A DNA stretch of 45,959 bases. It comes from an uncultured Clostridia bacterium (GTDB taxonomy: Bacteria > Bacillota > Clostridia > Christensenellales > Aristaeellaceae). The stretch lies in contig CAMKJS010000019.1 of the NCBI GenBank assembly GCA_946413245.1, positions 1-45,959 of the forward strand, given 5' to 3'. The position numbers and the translations under genes were made by a program. Below, in pieces: positions 34,372 through 43,928 of this stretch; positions within the stretch are counted from its first letter, which is position 1; every line of letters starts with the position of its first letter. The notes beneath the pieces are model-generated. The model did no database searches and was not told where the DNA came from. It saw only the letters and a program-made list of their open reading frames with translations.

Positions 34372-35910
34372 TCACTCTCCCTGCGTTGGTTCCGGCGTCG
34401 CCTCCGCTTCCGTCGCCGGTTCCGGCGTCACGCCTTCCAACACGGCCCCTTCTTCTCCGGCCTCTTCCTCCGGCGCATTGGGCTTGATCTGCAGCAGGGA
34501 GTTCGCCATCCACTCCGTCAGCAGCAGCTGCGTTTCCTCCTCGCTCATCCCGAGCAGCGGAACCGGGTTCTCGATTTCAAAGGGCGTGAAAATCCAGGGG
34601 GAAGCGCTCTTCACGGATCCGTACAGATGCGCGCTCCCTTCCTTCTGCCTGCATACCAGGTCGAAGGCCGCGGTCGTGGGGCTCCGGTTGTCGTACTTGC
34701 TGGAATAATGCAGGTCCAGCTCCGCCGTGAGGGTTTCGAACGGCGACACGCTGTCCCGGATTCCTTCCGGCAGCTTTTCGGCGTCCTGGGTTACAGTCAG
34801 CACGTAGTGATCCGTCTCGTGATTCCGGTTCTCCAGGTCCGTGTTCTCGGCCTTCTTCACCTGCAGGTCCGCCCGCAGCGCGATGGTCTCGCAGGGCGTT
34901 TCCGCCTCGCCCTCCGGCATCTGCAGGAACCAGGCGCTCACGTTGTATTCGTCCGCTTCCGGCATCGTCTCCGGCAGCACCAGCGTCACCGTCTTTTCCA
35001 GGCTACGAAGCGTATAGGAGGTATATCCTTCGCTGGTTTCCAGCGTCAGGGCTTCCCACCCGGTTTTTTCCGGATCCAGCGGCAGTACCACGGTGGACAC
35101 CAGCGTCTCTCCCAGGGTGGAAACCGTGCGGTTCAGCGTCACGTCGAAATCCAGGTTCAGCTGACTTAGCGCCGCTTCGTAGAAGGACGCCAGGCTTCCG
35201 TTCAGATAGGTGTTCAGCTGCTCGTCCGTCATCACGGTTCCCAGGGCGGCCCGCAGGGCGCTGTCCTCCGCCGCCTCCCGGGCCAGGGCCACGATGCCCG
35301 CCTTCAGGGCGCTCACCGGGATCGTGAACTCCAGATCCATCACGGAGCTCCCGTCCTCCTGCCGGCGCACCTCCGGCTGGGCCGCGAACTGCTGCAGCCA
35401 CATCTCCAGCCATTCCTCATAGCGGCTCAGGATGGGCTGCCAGGTTTTCTCCTTTTCCTCCGCGGAAAGGTCCAGCAGCTTCATCAGGGCCGACCCGATG
35501 GAGGGATTCCCGCCCTCGGAGGGTATCAGCGTGTCCGCCAGGCCGGCGGCGGTAGCGGCGGTATACACCCTGCCCGGCAGCAGATCGCTCCGCAAGTACA
35601 GGATGTCCTCCTTCCGGTAAATCTCGGTCTTAGCCCACTGGTTCTCCTCCGCGTCCGTCTGGTACACGTAGTAGTGCAGATCTTCCCCGGAAATCATGCC
35701 CCGGATCTGGTACTCCGCCCCCGCGTACGGGGCCAGCAGCGGAATCCAGTCGTTCGTCCCCTCTGTCTTCAGCACGAAGGAACCCTTCAGCCCGCTGCCG
35801 ATGGCGAGCTGCTTTTCCAGTTTCTCCGGCAGCGTATAGGTCACCGCGCTTCCCACGCTCCACAGCGCGATCAGCAGGCAGCACAGAATCAGGCTGATTC
35901 CCTTTTTCAT
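34372..35910 (-). CDS. Secreted protein of unknown function with TPEP-rich tail
   Basis: A 512-residue protein that I do not recognise. A signal peptide is visible (MKKGISLILCCLLIALWSVG), followed by SAVTYTLPEKLEKQ. The remaining sequence is beta-rich with repeated ion-pair patterns and no membrane segment. The tail reads EEEAGEEGAVLEGVTPEPAT, then EAEATPEPTQGE, resembling the linkers of the SH3 gene at 1-3797. No catalytic motif stands out. The ATG at 35910 has GAGGTG six bases upstream and is preferred over the GTG at 35919. It lies 13 bases from the next secreted gene and is probably co-transcribed with it. Confidence 0.7.
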   Translation of the reverse strand: MKKGISLILCCLLIALWSVGSAVTYTLPEKLEKQLAIGSGLKGSFVLKTEGTNDWIPLLAPYAGAEYQIRGMISGEDLHYYVYQTDAEENQWAKTEIYRKEDILYLRSDLLPGRVYTAATAAGLADTLIPSEGGNPSIGSALMKLLDLSAEEKEKTWQPILSRYEEWLEMWLQQFAAQPEVRRQEDGSSVMDLEFTIPVSALKAGIVALAREAAEDSALRAALGTVMTDEQLNTYLNGSLASFYEAALSQLNLDFDVTLNRTVSTLGETLVSTVVLPLDPEKTGWEALTLETSEGYTSYTLRSLEKTVTLVLPETMPEADEYNVSAWFLQMPEGEAETPCETIALRADLQVKKAENTDLENRNHETDHYVLTVTQDAEKLPEGIRDSVSPFETLTAELDLHYSSKYDNRSPTTAAFDLVCRQKEGSAHLYGSVKSASPWIFTPFEIENPVPLLGMSEEETQLLLTEWMANSLLQIKPNAPEEEAGEEGAVLEGVTPEPATEAEATPEPTQGE

Positions 35911-35923
35911 CTCGTCCACCTCA

Positions 35924-37411
35924 CTATTCCGATATTCCGCTCAGCACCCGGCTCCAGTCTTCCTCCGGGATTCCCTCGCTGAGAAAAAGCAGATCCTCCG
36001 CGGGCCAGCCGGCAGCGGCCCTGAGAAAGCTCCGGGTCAGCTCCCGCAGGAGTTCCTCCGCGGGTCCGCCCTGATCGTCTTTCCCCGTCACCCGCGCCCC
36101 GGCTGCCGCGGCCGTGTCCGGCCACGCCGGTTCCTCGCCCGGGGACAGGCGCAGGGTAATCATCAGATCCTCGATCACTATTTTACCCGAATACCGTAAG
36201 ATTTCAAGGGTGCCGGCGTAAACTCCGTCTGTCCCTGTCCGGATTTCCGGCTGCACTTCGGTTTTCACGGTTCCGTCCGCGGTTTTTTCCGTCCACTGAG
36301 CCTTCCCGGTCAGCGCCTCTCCCTCGCTCCAGCGCAGGGAGCAGTTCACCTCACCCCGGGTTCGTTCCTTGTTCCGCATCCGGTCGTATTCAGCCTTCAG
36401 GGAATAGACTTCGGTCTGAACAGGTTCCGGCTCCGCTGTCGGCTCCGGCGTCGGCTCACCCTTCTTCTGCTTTCCCTGTTTCTTTTCCTTCGGTGGCGTC
36501 TCCGTCACCTTTTCCAGGCTGCGCTCCAGCGTCAGGTTGTCACGGTCGGTTCCCCGCAGGGCCGGGGTCTTCAGCGTCACCCGATCCCGGAACGCCTCGT
36601 CCGCCCGCATGCACCGCCATTCCAGTTTCACGTCCCGCAGGTTCTCCGGGTCGGTTCCGGCCTGCCCGCCGTAGGTGATCATCAGGGGATTCCCGTTTTC
36701 GTCCCGCAGCAGGGTCAGCCGCTGCCGTCCCCGGAAATGAAGCTGTTCCACCAGCCCGCGGATGCCTTTCGGAGCCGCCTTTTGAAGGATTTCTCCCGGC
36801 AGGCCGCTCTCCGTTTCCTCCGCGGTGAAGGTGATGCTCACGCTGTCCACGGCGCTGCCGAAGCCGGTCACCCGCTTTTTGAGCGCCGAGATCTTTGCCC
36901 GGTCCCCGCACTGCTCCGGCAGCGCGGCAAACAGCCGGTATCCCTCCTCCAGCGCCAGGTGCAGCAGCGCCGCGCCGGAGAAAAGCTCCTCCGGATCTGT
37001 TCCCGCTTCCGCCTCAGCGCCGCCGGCTGAAAACAGCCCCGTCTCTTCCGCTGTATACACGGTATCCGGCCGGAAGGAAAACACAATTTTCTCCCCCGCC
37101 GCGTCCGCCTTCCGGAGGAAGCCTGCCATTTCTTCCCGGTCCGCCAGCAGCGTGATCCGGGATACCGTCTTTCCGGCGTCGATCCGCAGGGCCAGATGCC
37201 CCAGAATCCGGTTCAGCATATCCATGCGCCGGGCGTCCAGCGTCTCCATCGTCCGGAACTGCCCGGAAAGCTCCAGCTGCGCCGCGGCCTCCTGCTCTCC
37301 CAGCAGCAGGTTCAGCAGCGTGTCGGTCTCCAGGGCCTGCGAGCATACCGGCAACAGCAGCAGTACCGCCGCCAGCCATCCGCAAATCCGTCTCTTCCAC
37401 CGGTTCGGCAC
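35924..37411 (-). CDS. Second secreted protein of unknown function with PTPEP linker
   Basis: A 495-residue protein. It shows a signal peptide (MPNRWKRRICGWLAAVLLLL, PVCSQA). A low-complexity linker, KEKKQGKQKKGEPTPEPTAE, splits it into two parts at about residue 312-340. The C-terminal part has repeating strands. The GTG at 37411 is the best start, because GGAGG at 37420-37424 is spaced eight bases and the dusB stop is two bases upstream; ATG and TTG starts further up overlap dusB and have no ribosome site. Together with the 34372 gene it forms a pair with similar layout but no clear sequence similarity. Function unknown. Confidence 0.65.
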   Translation of the reverse strand: MPNRWKRRICGWLAAVLLLLPVCSQALETDTLLNLLLGEQEAAAQLELSGQFRTMETLDARRMDMLNRILGHLALRIDAGKTVSRITLLADREEMAGFLRKADAAGEKIVFSFRPDTVYTAEETGLFSAGGAEAEAGTDPEELFSGAALLHLALEEGYRLFAALPEQCGDRAKISALKKRVTGFGSAVDSVSITFTAEETESGLPGEILQKAAPKGIRGLVEQLHFRGRQRLTLLRDENGNPLMITYGGQAGTDPENLRDVKLEWRCMRADEAFRDRVTLKTPALRGTDRDNLTLERSLEKVTETPPKEKKQGKQKKGEPTPEPTAEPEPVQTEVYSLKAEYDRMRNKERTRGEVNCSLRWSEGEALTGKAQWTEKTADGTVKTEVQPEIRTGTDGVYAGTLEILRYSGKIVIEDLMITLRLSPGEEPAWPDTAAAAGARVTGKDDQGGPAEELLRELTRSFLRAAAGWPAEDLLFLSEGIPEEDWSRVLSGISE

Positions 37412-37412
37412 C

Positions 37413-38387
37413 TTATCCGCCTCCGTTTTCTCCGGCATGCCGGAGTCCGTCAAACATCTGTGTCAGCAGCGCGTTCACCGCCTCCCGGGTTTCGCAGCGG
37501 TTGATCTCCGCCCGCACCCGGCTCGCTCCGCGCAGCCCGTGCAGGTACCAGCCCACATGCTTGCGCATCTCCCGGATAGCCAGGTGCTCCGGTTTTGCCT
37601 GCAGCATCCGGTCATAGTGCCGCGCGATCATTTCGTACCGTTCCTCCAGGGTTACGGCCGGCTTCGGCTCTCCGGCCTGCAGAGCCTTAATCTCCCGGAA
37701 GATCCAGGGGTTCCCCATGGCGCCCCGGCCGATCATCACACCGTGGACACCGCTCTCCCGCTGCCGGCGCACCGCGTCCTCCGCGGTAAACAAGTCCCCG
37801 TTTCCGATCACGGGAATGGAAACCGCCTGCCGCACCTCCGCGATCCGTTCCCAGTCCGCTTCCCCGCTGTACTGCTGCACCCGGGTTCTCCCGTGCACGG
37901 TCACTTCCCGGATGCCCGCCTCCTCCGCGGCCTGCGCGATCTCCACGCAGTTGATGTGCTCCGGATCCCAGCCCAGCCGCATCTTGACGGACACCGGCAG
38001 CTTCACCGCCTGCACCGTCAGCCGCATCATCCGCTCCGCCGTCTCCGGCGTCCGCATCAGCCCGCAGCCTTCCCCAGAGGGGGCGATCTTGTGGGCCGGA
38101 CACCCCATGTTCAGGTCGATCCCGTCGAACTGCCCGGTCTCCGCCAGGCGGGCGGCGGCCTCCGCCACCGTTTCCGGATCCCTGCCGAAAAGCTGCAGGA
38201 TCAGCTTCGGCTCCTCCGGATCCCGGATCATCAGCTCCCGGGTCGCCCGGTGGTCCGGCGCGCACAGGTATCCCATGGCGCTGATCATTTCCGTATAGGC
38301 CAGGTCGCAGCCCAGCCCGTAGCAGATGCTCCGGTATATATGATCGCTGACGCCGCACAGCGGCGCCAGCCTGACGTCGAAGCTCAC
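37413..38387 (-). CDS. dusB: tRNA-dihydrouridine synthase
   Basis: A 324-residue FMN enzyme that reduces uridine in tRNA D-loops. The barrel opens RLAPLCGVSDHIYRSICYGL. The catalytic cysteine is in GIDLNMGCPAHKIAPSGEGC, and the FMN phosphate site is VIGNGDLFTAEDA with GVMIGRGAMGNPWIF. DusB is the most common form in Firmicutes and the best choice by context, but Dus subtypes cannot be separated by eye with certainty. A GTG start overlaps the stop of the upstream gene (GTGA). Its own stop is two bases before the next gene. Confidence 0.92.
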   Translation of the reverse strand: MSFDVRLAPLCGVSDHIYRSICYGLGCDLAYTEMISAMGYLCAPDHRATRELMIRDPEEPKLILQLFGRDPETVAEAAARLAETGQFDGIDLNMGCPAHKIAPSGEGCGLMRTPETAERMMRLTVQAVKLPVSVKMRLGWDPEHINCVEIAQAAEEAGIREVTVHGRTRVQQYSGEADWERIAEVRQAVSIPVIGNGDLFTAEDAVRRQRESGVHGVMIGRGAMGNPWIFREIKALQAGEPKPAVTLEERYEMIARHYDRMLQAKPEHLAIREMRKHVGWYLHGLRGASRVRAEINRCETREAVNALLTQMFDGLRHAGENGGG

Positions 38388-40081
38388 GTCCGCGTCCTCG
38401 GGAACACGGAGATCCGTTCCGCAGCATCCCTGTACGGCACCAGCGGCACCCGCCGGATCTCTCCTTCCGTCTCCGGCAGCACCGGGATGTCTGTGGGAAT
38501 CCCCCTGTTCTTCCGCCAGCCGGGCACCGCGCGCACCGGCAGCATCGGCTGTCCGTCCGCGACTTCCGGTTCCCCGCAGGCGGCAACCCGGTAATCCGCG
38601 TTCTCCGCGTCCATCGCCAGCAGACGGTTCCCCCGGTAGCAGCTGATGCCTTCGTGATGTTCCCGCTGCACCAGAATCCGGCTCCCGGCGGTGAACACGA
38701 TCCGGCAGCTTTCGCTTCCGTCCCCGCTCCAGGTCAGGTAGATGCCTTCCTCGGTTTCCCGGCTCTCCGCCGCCGCGGTCTTCTCACCCATCTCCACCCG
38801 GATGTCCCGGGTCTCCGTTTCCGCCGCGAACATGCGGATCGGCGCGCGCAGTCCCTTCTTGCCCCGGATCTGGATCTCGTCCTCGTCCGCCCGCAGCATC
38901 ACGGGTTCCTTCCCCGCGCTCACGGCGTACCGGCCGGGCAGCTGCAGCTGAATCGCGAAGCCTTCCGGCGTCGCGGCCACCGCGCTCTTCCGGGCGGCGG
39001 CATAGGCTCTCGCCAGCCGCGCCAGCACATGGGTTTCCCGCTCCGCGTCCGTCTCCGGGCACAGAATCCCGGCGTCTTCCTTCTCCGTCCGCAGCGTGTT
39101 GACCCGCTGGAAGAACACCGTCCCCTTCTCCCCGATGCAGGCAGGCAGCCCGTTCCAAACCAGGCGGGTCAGCGCGTTCAGCGCCCAGGGTGCGTCCAGC
39201 GCCGTCGCCTGGTCCGCGAAAGCCTCGGTCCAGGCCGCCAGGGCAGCCGCGTCGATGGCCCGGTCCGTCCCGGTGCCGGCCAGCATCACGTCCGCGGTGG
39301 TTCCGCCGCATACGGCGCCGTGATCCCTGCGGATGGACAGCCAGCCCTTTTCCCCGGCGGACAGGTCCTGTCCGTTGCCGCTGAAAATGCCCGCCCAGGC
39401 GGTATAGCGCACCCCGTCCGCCAGCCATTCCGCCCGGTTCGTCACTGCCTGGCGGGTGAAAAAGTCGGATTCGTCCGCCTCCGGCCCCCGCAGGATCCGG
39501 AGAATTTCCTCGGGCTCCGCGTTCCGGGACAGCGGCTGCCGCTGATGGAATCCGTGCAGCAGGCTGGTCCAGTCCATCGCGGCAGCCCGCAGCCGGGTGC
39601 ACAGCCGCAGAATGGCCTTCACGCCCGTAATCCGGTACAGCCGGACGAAGAAGGACATCCAGTCCGCCGGGCAGATACGGATCATCCGGTCCGCCAGCGC
39701 CTCGTCCCAGTGGACCTCCAGCGCTCCGCACCAGGCCGCCAGCCGGCGCAGGATGTCTTTCTCCACGGTGTATTCGTACAGGGCCAGGCCGGCCCGGGCG
39801 ATGTGCAGCTGCTCCGCCCAGCTTCCGGCCAGCATCCCGGTTTCGTTTTCCTGCAGCGCCTCGCGAATCCGCCGCGCGGCTGTCTCCTCGAGAGGCGCGT
39901 CCCGCAGCATGCAGGCCAGCTCAAAAGCGCCTTCCCACGTCTCCGGATCGTCTCCGCGCGCACAAAGCCATCCGTACAGCCTTTCGGCTGCCGCGTCCTT
40001 TGTTCGGACCTGGCCGTTGCTCAGCGCGCTGTTTGCGCTGGTCATCAGCGGTGCCCGGGAAAAGATCGCTTTTTGAGGCAT
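38384..40081 (-). CDS. Degenerate GH127-like (DUF1680 family) protein
   Basis: A 565-residue protein that resembles the alpha/alpha-toroid plus beta-sandwich layout of GH127 beta-L-arabinofuranosidases. The most family-like block is HGAVCGGTTADVMLAGTGTD, followed by the helix RLVWNGLPACI; the usual sequence is a glycine/glutamate-rich loop with E-L-C. Here the E-L-C position reads AIDAAAL, so the metal/cysteine site of characterised GH127 enzymes is missing. A short motif PQKAIFSRAPLMTSANSAL opens the protein without a signal peptide. GGAGGGG precedes the ATG at 40081. Family membership is moderately supported, activity doubtful. Confidence 0.5.
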   Translation of the reverse strand: MPQKAIFSRAPLMTSANSALSNGQVRTKDAAAERLYGWLCARGDDPETWEGAFELACMLRDAPLEETAARRIREALQENETGMLAGSWAEQLHIARAGLALYEYTVEKDILRRLAAWCGALEVHWDEALADRMIRICPADWMSFFVRLYRITGVKAILRLCTRLRAAAMDWTSLLHGFHQRQPLSRNAEPEEILRILRGPEADESDFFTRQAVTNRAEWLADGVRYTAWAGIFSGNGQDLSAGEKGWLSIRRDHGAVCGGTTADVMLAGTGTDRAIDAAALAAWTEAFADQATALDAPWALNALTRLVWNGLPACIGEKGTVFFQRVNTLRTEKEDAGILCPETDAERETHVLARLARAYAAARKSAVAATPEGFAIQLQLPGRYAVSAGKEPVMLRADEDEIQIRGKKGLRAPIRMFAAETETRDIRVEMGEKTAAAESRETEEGIYLTWSGDGSESCRIVFTAGSRILVQREHHEGISCYRGNRLLAMDAENADYRVAACGEPEVADGQPMLPVRAVPGWRKNRGIPTDIPVLPETEGEIRRVPLVPYRDAAERISVFPRTRT

Positions 40082-40443
40082 GAAACCCCTCCGTCCGTCA
40101 AAAACTCTGAAGATAATTATACCGCAAATGCCGGTTCAGCACAAGCTTGATGTCATCATTCCCAGCGCCGCCTCCGCGGCTTCCCGCACCGCCACCCGGT
40201 GGAACCCCAGTCCCGGAATCGCTTCGGGTATGTTCATAACATTCTTCCGTTCCTTCATTTCCAGACTGTTTACCGGAGACAACTCATTCCATTTCATCTC
40301 AGCCGCGCTGATCATAAACGATGCTGCAAAACATGGGAAACGGACAGTTCCGTTCTTTGCGAAACTGCCCGTCAATAGCTCCTTTTTCACTCCGGGAAAT
40401 TCGTTCCTGCTTCTTCCCTTTCCCGTAAGAGAACTTCGTTCCT
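40082..40443. other. Non-coding stretch with one hairpin
   Basis: I see no credible gene. An imperfect inverted repeat (GGACAGTTCCG at 40342-40352, CGAAACTGCCC at 40360-40370) and two copies of TTCGTTCCTGC are the only structure. Confidence 0.4.
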
Positions 40444-40520
40444 GCAATAGTGGGGCGAAGCCCCAATATTGCCTTATTATTCCCCCTTCCCCTTGAGGGG
40501 AAGGGGGTCAGGGGGATAGG
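40444..40520 (-). terminator. Two-hairpin module behind upp
   Basis: Next to the upp end, CCCCCTTCCCCT/AGGGGAAGGGGG (40482-40507) is preceded on the plus strand by GCAATAGTGGGGC-GAA-GCCCCAATATTGC (40444-40472, one mismatch). The flank GGGGGATAGG is identical to that at 10831-10840 behind fusA. Confidence 0.7.
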
Positions 40521-40525
40521 GTGAA

Positions 40526-41206
<681 letters not shown>

Positions 41207-41257
41207 CTATTTTACCAGACTCCCGCCTCTTTCGCAAGAAAGAATTGCCGGGTTCGT

Positions 41258-41427
41258 TCAGCTGATAAACTTCGCGTCCTTCGGGATGCCCTTCCGGATC
41301 ATCCATTTCTTATACTTCTTCAGCATGGAGGCCGGGCACTTCACTGTCATTTTCTTCGCGTTCTTCCCGAAGGCGTTCTCTCCGATTCCGGCCGCCGTCA
41401 GCTTCTCAGTCCTGATCGTGATGCGTT
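41258..41427 (-). pseudogene. Tail fragment of a BspA-type leucine-rich-repeat gene (copy 1)
   Basis: The minus strand reads GIGENAFGKNAKKMTVKCPA, then KKYKKWMIRKGIPKDAKFIS and a stop at 41258. It is nearly identical over about 170 bases to the last 170 bases of the gene at 45613-45959, and diverges at about 41427, where an unrelated sequence begins. No start and no leucine-rich repeats remain. Confidence 0.75.
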
Positions 41428-41766
41428 TTTAAGGAGATGGGGTCGGTTTTCTGTCACTGATTTGTATTTTCCATGCTTCATCATCCAGAGGTTCATCTCT
41501 TACCGCTATGAGATTTCCGCGCGCTATCATCCAAAGCACTCACTTTAAGAGGTCAATCTGAAATACTTTTCATTCTCCTGCAGTATGGAGATTGGACGCT
41601 TCACCATAGAGACCAGGGGACAGAAACCACCATCATCTATTATTTTTTTAACCTTGATAGAAATCTCCGCCACCGAATTCTTTCCACATTCTGTACATAT
41701 CAAGATAATTCTCTTTGATGAATCTTCTGATTATGTTGATCCTAAATTCCCGGGTATATTTTATAA
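41428..41766. other. Non-coding stretch left of the transposase
   Basis: No gene is recognised. It includes GGTTTTCTGTC near 41446 and the reverse-complement-like GGGGACAGAAACC at 41617, both resembling short motifs at 45370 and 45508. The left end of the insertion sequence probably lies within this stretch, but I could not identify terminal repeats. Confidence 0.4.
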
Positions 41767-43338
41767 CTACATTTGATCCTCCGGCGGCGAAGGGATGGTA
41801 TCCGATGCAACCCATGCATCCTTCTGCCGCTTGAAACTGATCGGATAGTCGATCCGCAGCTTCTTGTAGAACTGGTTGGCATCGCTCTGGCCCTCATAAG
41901 TTACGATACGTTCCGCGAACACTTCGCACTTCTGATTACGCAGGGCCATGAACATTCCTTCCCGGTTCTCGAAATACTGATTCATTCTTTTCTGGATAGC
42001 CAGATTGATCGTCGCAGCAATCTGGCAGAGAAGGAGGTGACCAAGTACCCGCTGTTCCGTGTGAACCCGTAATGGTGTTAATCTGGATATCCCTTTGCTA
42101 ATGTCGAAGTACTGTTCCACCTGCTGGCGGATATAGTAGACTTCCAGGATCTCTTCTGCATCATAAGCAATGGATGATATCAGAATAAAAATGCCGGATG
42201 ACTCGAATGCATTGTGCATGGCGTCGATGGATTTGGCTTTTTTTCTGGAACTGGAGATCACTTTGTGAATCGTATCACCGGATCCGTCAACATCAAACCC
42301 GATATAAGCATAAGCCAGATTCTTGTTGTTGCCAATATGGCATTCGACACGCTTCATATAAACATAGCGGTCACGGAATTTTACAAGGTTCTCTTTCCTC
42401 CGAAGGTCCGGCTGTCCCTTCTTCAGGATCTCGTTGTACAGCGTCCGGTTTCGTTCCGGGAGTCGCATGACAAAGTCGATTCCTGCCTTATAGAGCAAGT
42501 CGACATTATCATCGGAAAAGTATCCGGCATCGAGCAGCGAAAGATCCGTGGGCATCCCGTATTCGGAAAGAAGAGTAATTGTGCGGGACAAGGTAGAAAC
42601 ATCTACGATGTTGCCGGGAACAGCACGGAACATGAGGGGGAATCCACTGTCACGCTGCACGGACGTGATCATTCTGGCTTCATTGTTGATATCGCCATTA
42701 TGATTGCTGATCTGGGTCAGATTGATCTTAATGTCATTAGGCAATCCTGTACTGTCGATGAGTATGGCCGGATCCTTGCAGATGTTATCCTTGATCCACT
42801 TGATATGGGCCTGGAAATATGCCCTGCGTATTTCATCCCTTCCAAGCGCCTCAAGGAAATCGCTGATTCGTGGTGACAGAAGGTCTGCATTGGGATACAG
42901 CACACTGGCAATGTTCCCCTCCTGCCAGGTTTTAGCATAAACATTTGCTCTCTCAGAGACGATGTAGTACGCTACCATGGCCCTGAGGGTATCGGAGTTC
43001 CCATACCCGATAGCGTCCAGCACTTTGTCGTATCCGATGCTCTTGATGAATTCGTCTACCACATAAACATCGCCGAAATCAAGAATGAGTTTCTCCTTCT
43101 TCCTGCGATCTTTAGCGAGTCCACCAAGATACTTTGGATCGGCTATACCGTATTCCCCCGTCTTAACATCGTACGTGTAAACACCACGTTCCTTGTTACA
43201 GAACACCCCCTTGTCAAGGTCGATGACTCGACCGAGATAGATGACACCAGTTTTCCTAACCTTGCCGTCAATGCGATAGGATTTACCGGGGATTTTAGCG
43301 TATTGATAGTTGCCTTTGTGCTCGATGGAGAGTTTCAT
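41767..43338 (-). CDS. IS1634-like DDE transposase
   Basis: A 523-residue transposase of the IS4/IS1634 group. The N-terminus (MKLSIEHKGNYQYAKIPGKS) with YLGRV is typical. The acidic catalytic triad can be placed as D in AILIDSTGLP, D in LSLLDAGYFSD, and E in YYIRQQVEQYFDISKG with the following K. The length fits a complete protein, and no frameshift is seen. GGGAGGG precedes the ATG at 43338; in-frame codons upstream lack a site. The DNA is AT-richer than the neighbouring core genes. Terminal inverted repeats and a target-site duplication were not found by eye, so the full element borders are unknown. Confidence 0.88.
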   Translation of the reverse strand: MKLSIEHKGNYQYAKIPGKSYRIDGKVRKTGVIYLGRVIDLDKGVFCNKERGVYTYDVKTGEYGIADPKYLGGLAKDRRKKEKLILDFGDVYVVDEFIKSIGYDKVLDAIGYGNSDTLRAMVAYYIVSERANVYAKTWQEGNIASVLYPNADLLSPRISDFLEALGRDEIRRAYFQAHIKWIKDNICKDPAILIDSTGLPNDIKINLTQISNHNGDINNEARMITSVQRDSGFPLMFRAVPGNIVDVSTLSRTITLLSEYGMPTDLSLLDAGYFSDDNVDLLYKAGIDFVMRLPERNRTLYNEILKKGQPDLRRKENLVKFRDRYVYMKRVECHIGNNKNLAYAYIGFDVDGSGDTIHKVISSSRKKAKSIDAMHNAFESSGIFILISSIAYDAEEILEVYYIRQQVEQYFDISKGISRLTPLRVHTEQRVLGHLLLCQIAATINLAIQKRMNQYFENREGMFMALRNQKCEVFAERIVTYEGQSDANQFYKKLRIDYPISFKRQKDAWVASDTIPSPPEDQM

Positions 43339-43443
43339 GAACGGCCCTCCCGAAGAAGTAGTTAGAAGAAACAACCTTCTTACTACATTCTACCACAGCA
43401 AAGATAAAAATGCAAGCGGAAAAGCTAGGAATTTCAACATTTT

Positions 43444-43696
43444 TCAGGCACTTTTTTCAGCACCTGCTACGTAAGTAGTTCGAAGTATTACCCGGGAAAT
43501 CAGGTTGATTTCTCTGTCGTTGAGATCTCCTCGTTTTCGCAAATCTGTATTTCCGTCTGCCAGAACATAGAATTTTGCAGATTGCGCTTCTGTCATTTTA
43601 CGATCGCTTGCATGAACGTGCATCGCTTCAACGATGCATTCAGATGTAAAAATATAAATAATGGTCTGCAATTTTGAATGGATAGTATTTAGGCAT
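43444..43696 (-). pseudogene. DUF4160-like small gene with a one-base frameshift
   Basis: The start MPKYYPFKIADHYLYF (ATG at 43696) is in one frame, and TSECIVEAMHVHASDRKMTE, then AKFYVLADGNTDLRKRGDL, in the next. Removing one T from the five-base run at 43648-43652 joins them into a single protein of about 83 residues resembling DUF4160 (HVHASD and a following SAKFYVL). It may be a real frameshift or a read error. The gene overlaps the preceding one by 8 bases. Confidence 0.65.
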
Positions 43697-43928
43697 ATTC
43701 CGCCTCCATGAACTGCAGATTCCTTTTACATAAATCCATAACGATCTTCTGTTCTATCTTCTCCATGTTCGTTTCAATAATTTCCCCTTTATTATTTATC
43801 ACCATAGCACTATCCGGATGTTGCAGATTGAGTATGCTGATAAATCCGTCTTCGCGTTTGGTAAAAGCATATCCACAAACAATGATATTTGCGCTGTCTG
43901 CAATGAAACTTATCTCTTCTTCACGCAT
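43689..43928 (-). CDS. Small protein, middle gene of a three-gene cassette
   Basis: A 79-residue soluble protein starting MREEEISFIADSANIIVCGY. It has a short beta-rich core (GFISILNLQHPDSAMVINNK) and a helical C-terminus (MEKIEQKIVMDLCKRNLQF). I do not recognise the family. It overlaps the upstream gene by 8 bases and the downstream gene by 8 bases, so the three are almost certainly one operon. No ribosome site other than coupling is needed. Confidence 0.6.
   Translation of the reverse strand: MREEEISFIADSANIIVCGYAFTKREDGFISILNLQHPDSAMVINNKGEIIETNMEKIEQKIVMDLCKRNLQFMEAEYA

Noticed and set aside
40136-40447. 103-residue minus-strand frame between the GH127-like gene and upp
   Set aside because: No ribosome site or known motif; it overlaps hairpin-rich non-coding sequence.
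41767-43440. Terminal inverted repeats of the IS1634-like element
   Set aside because: No convincing inverted pair or target duplication could be found by eye on the two flanks; the similar ACTACATT words at 41768 and 43382 are in direct orientation.
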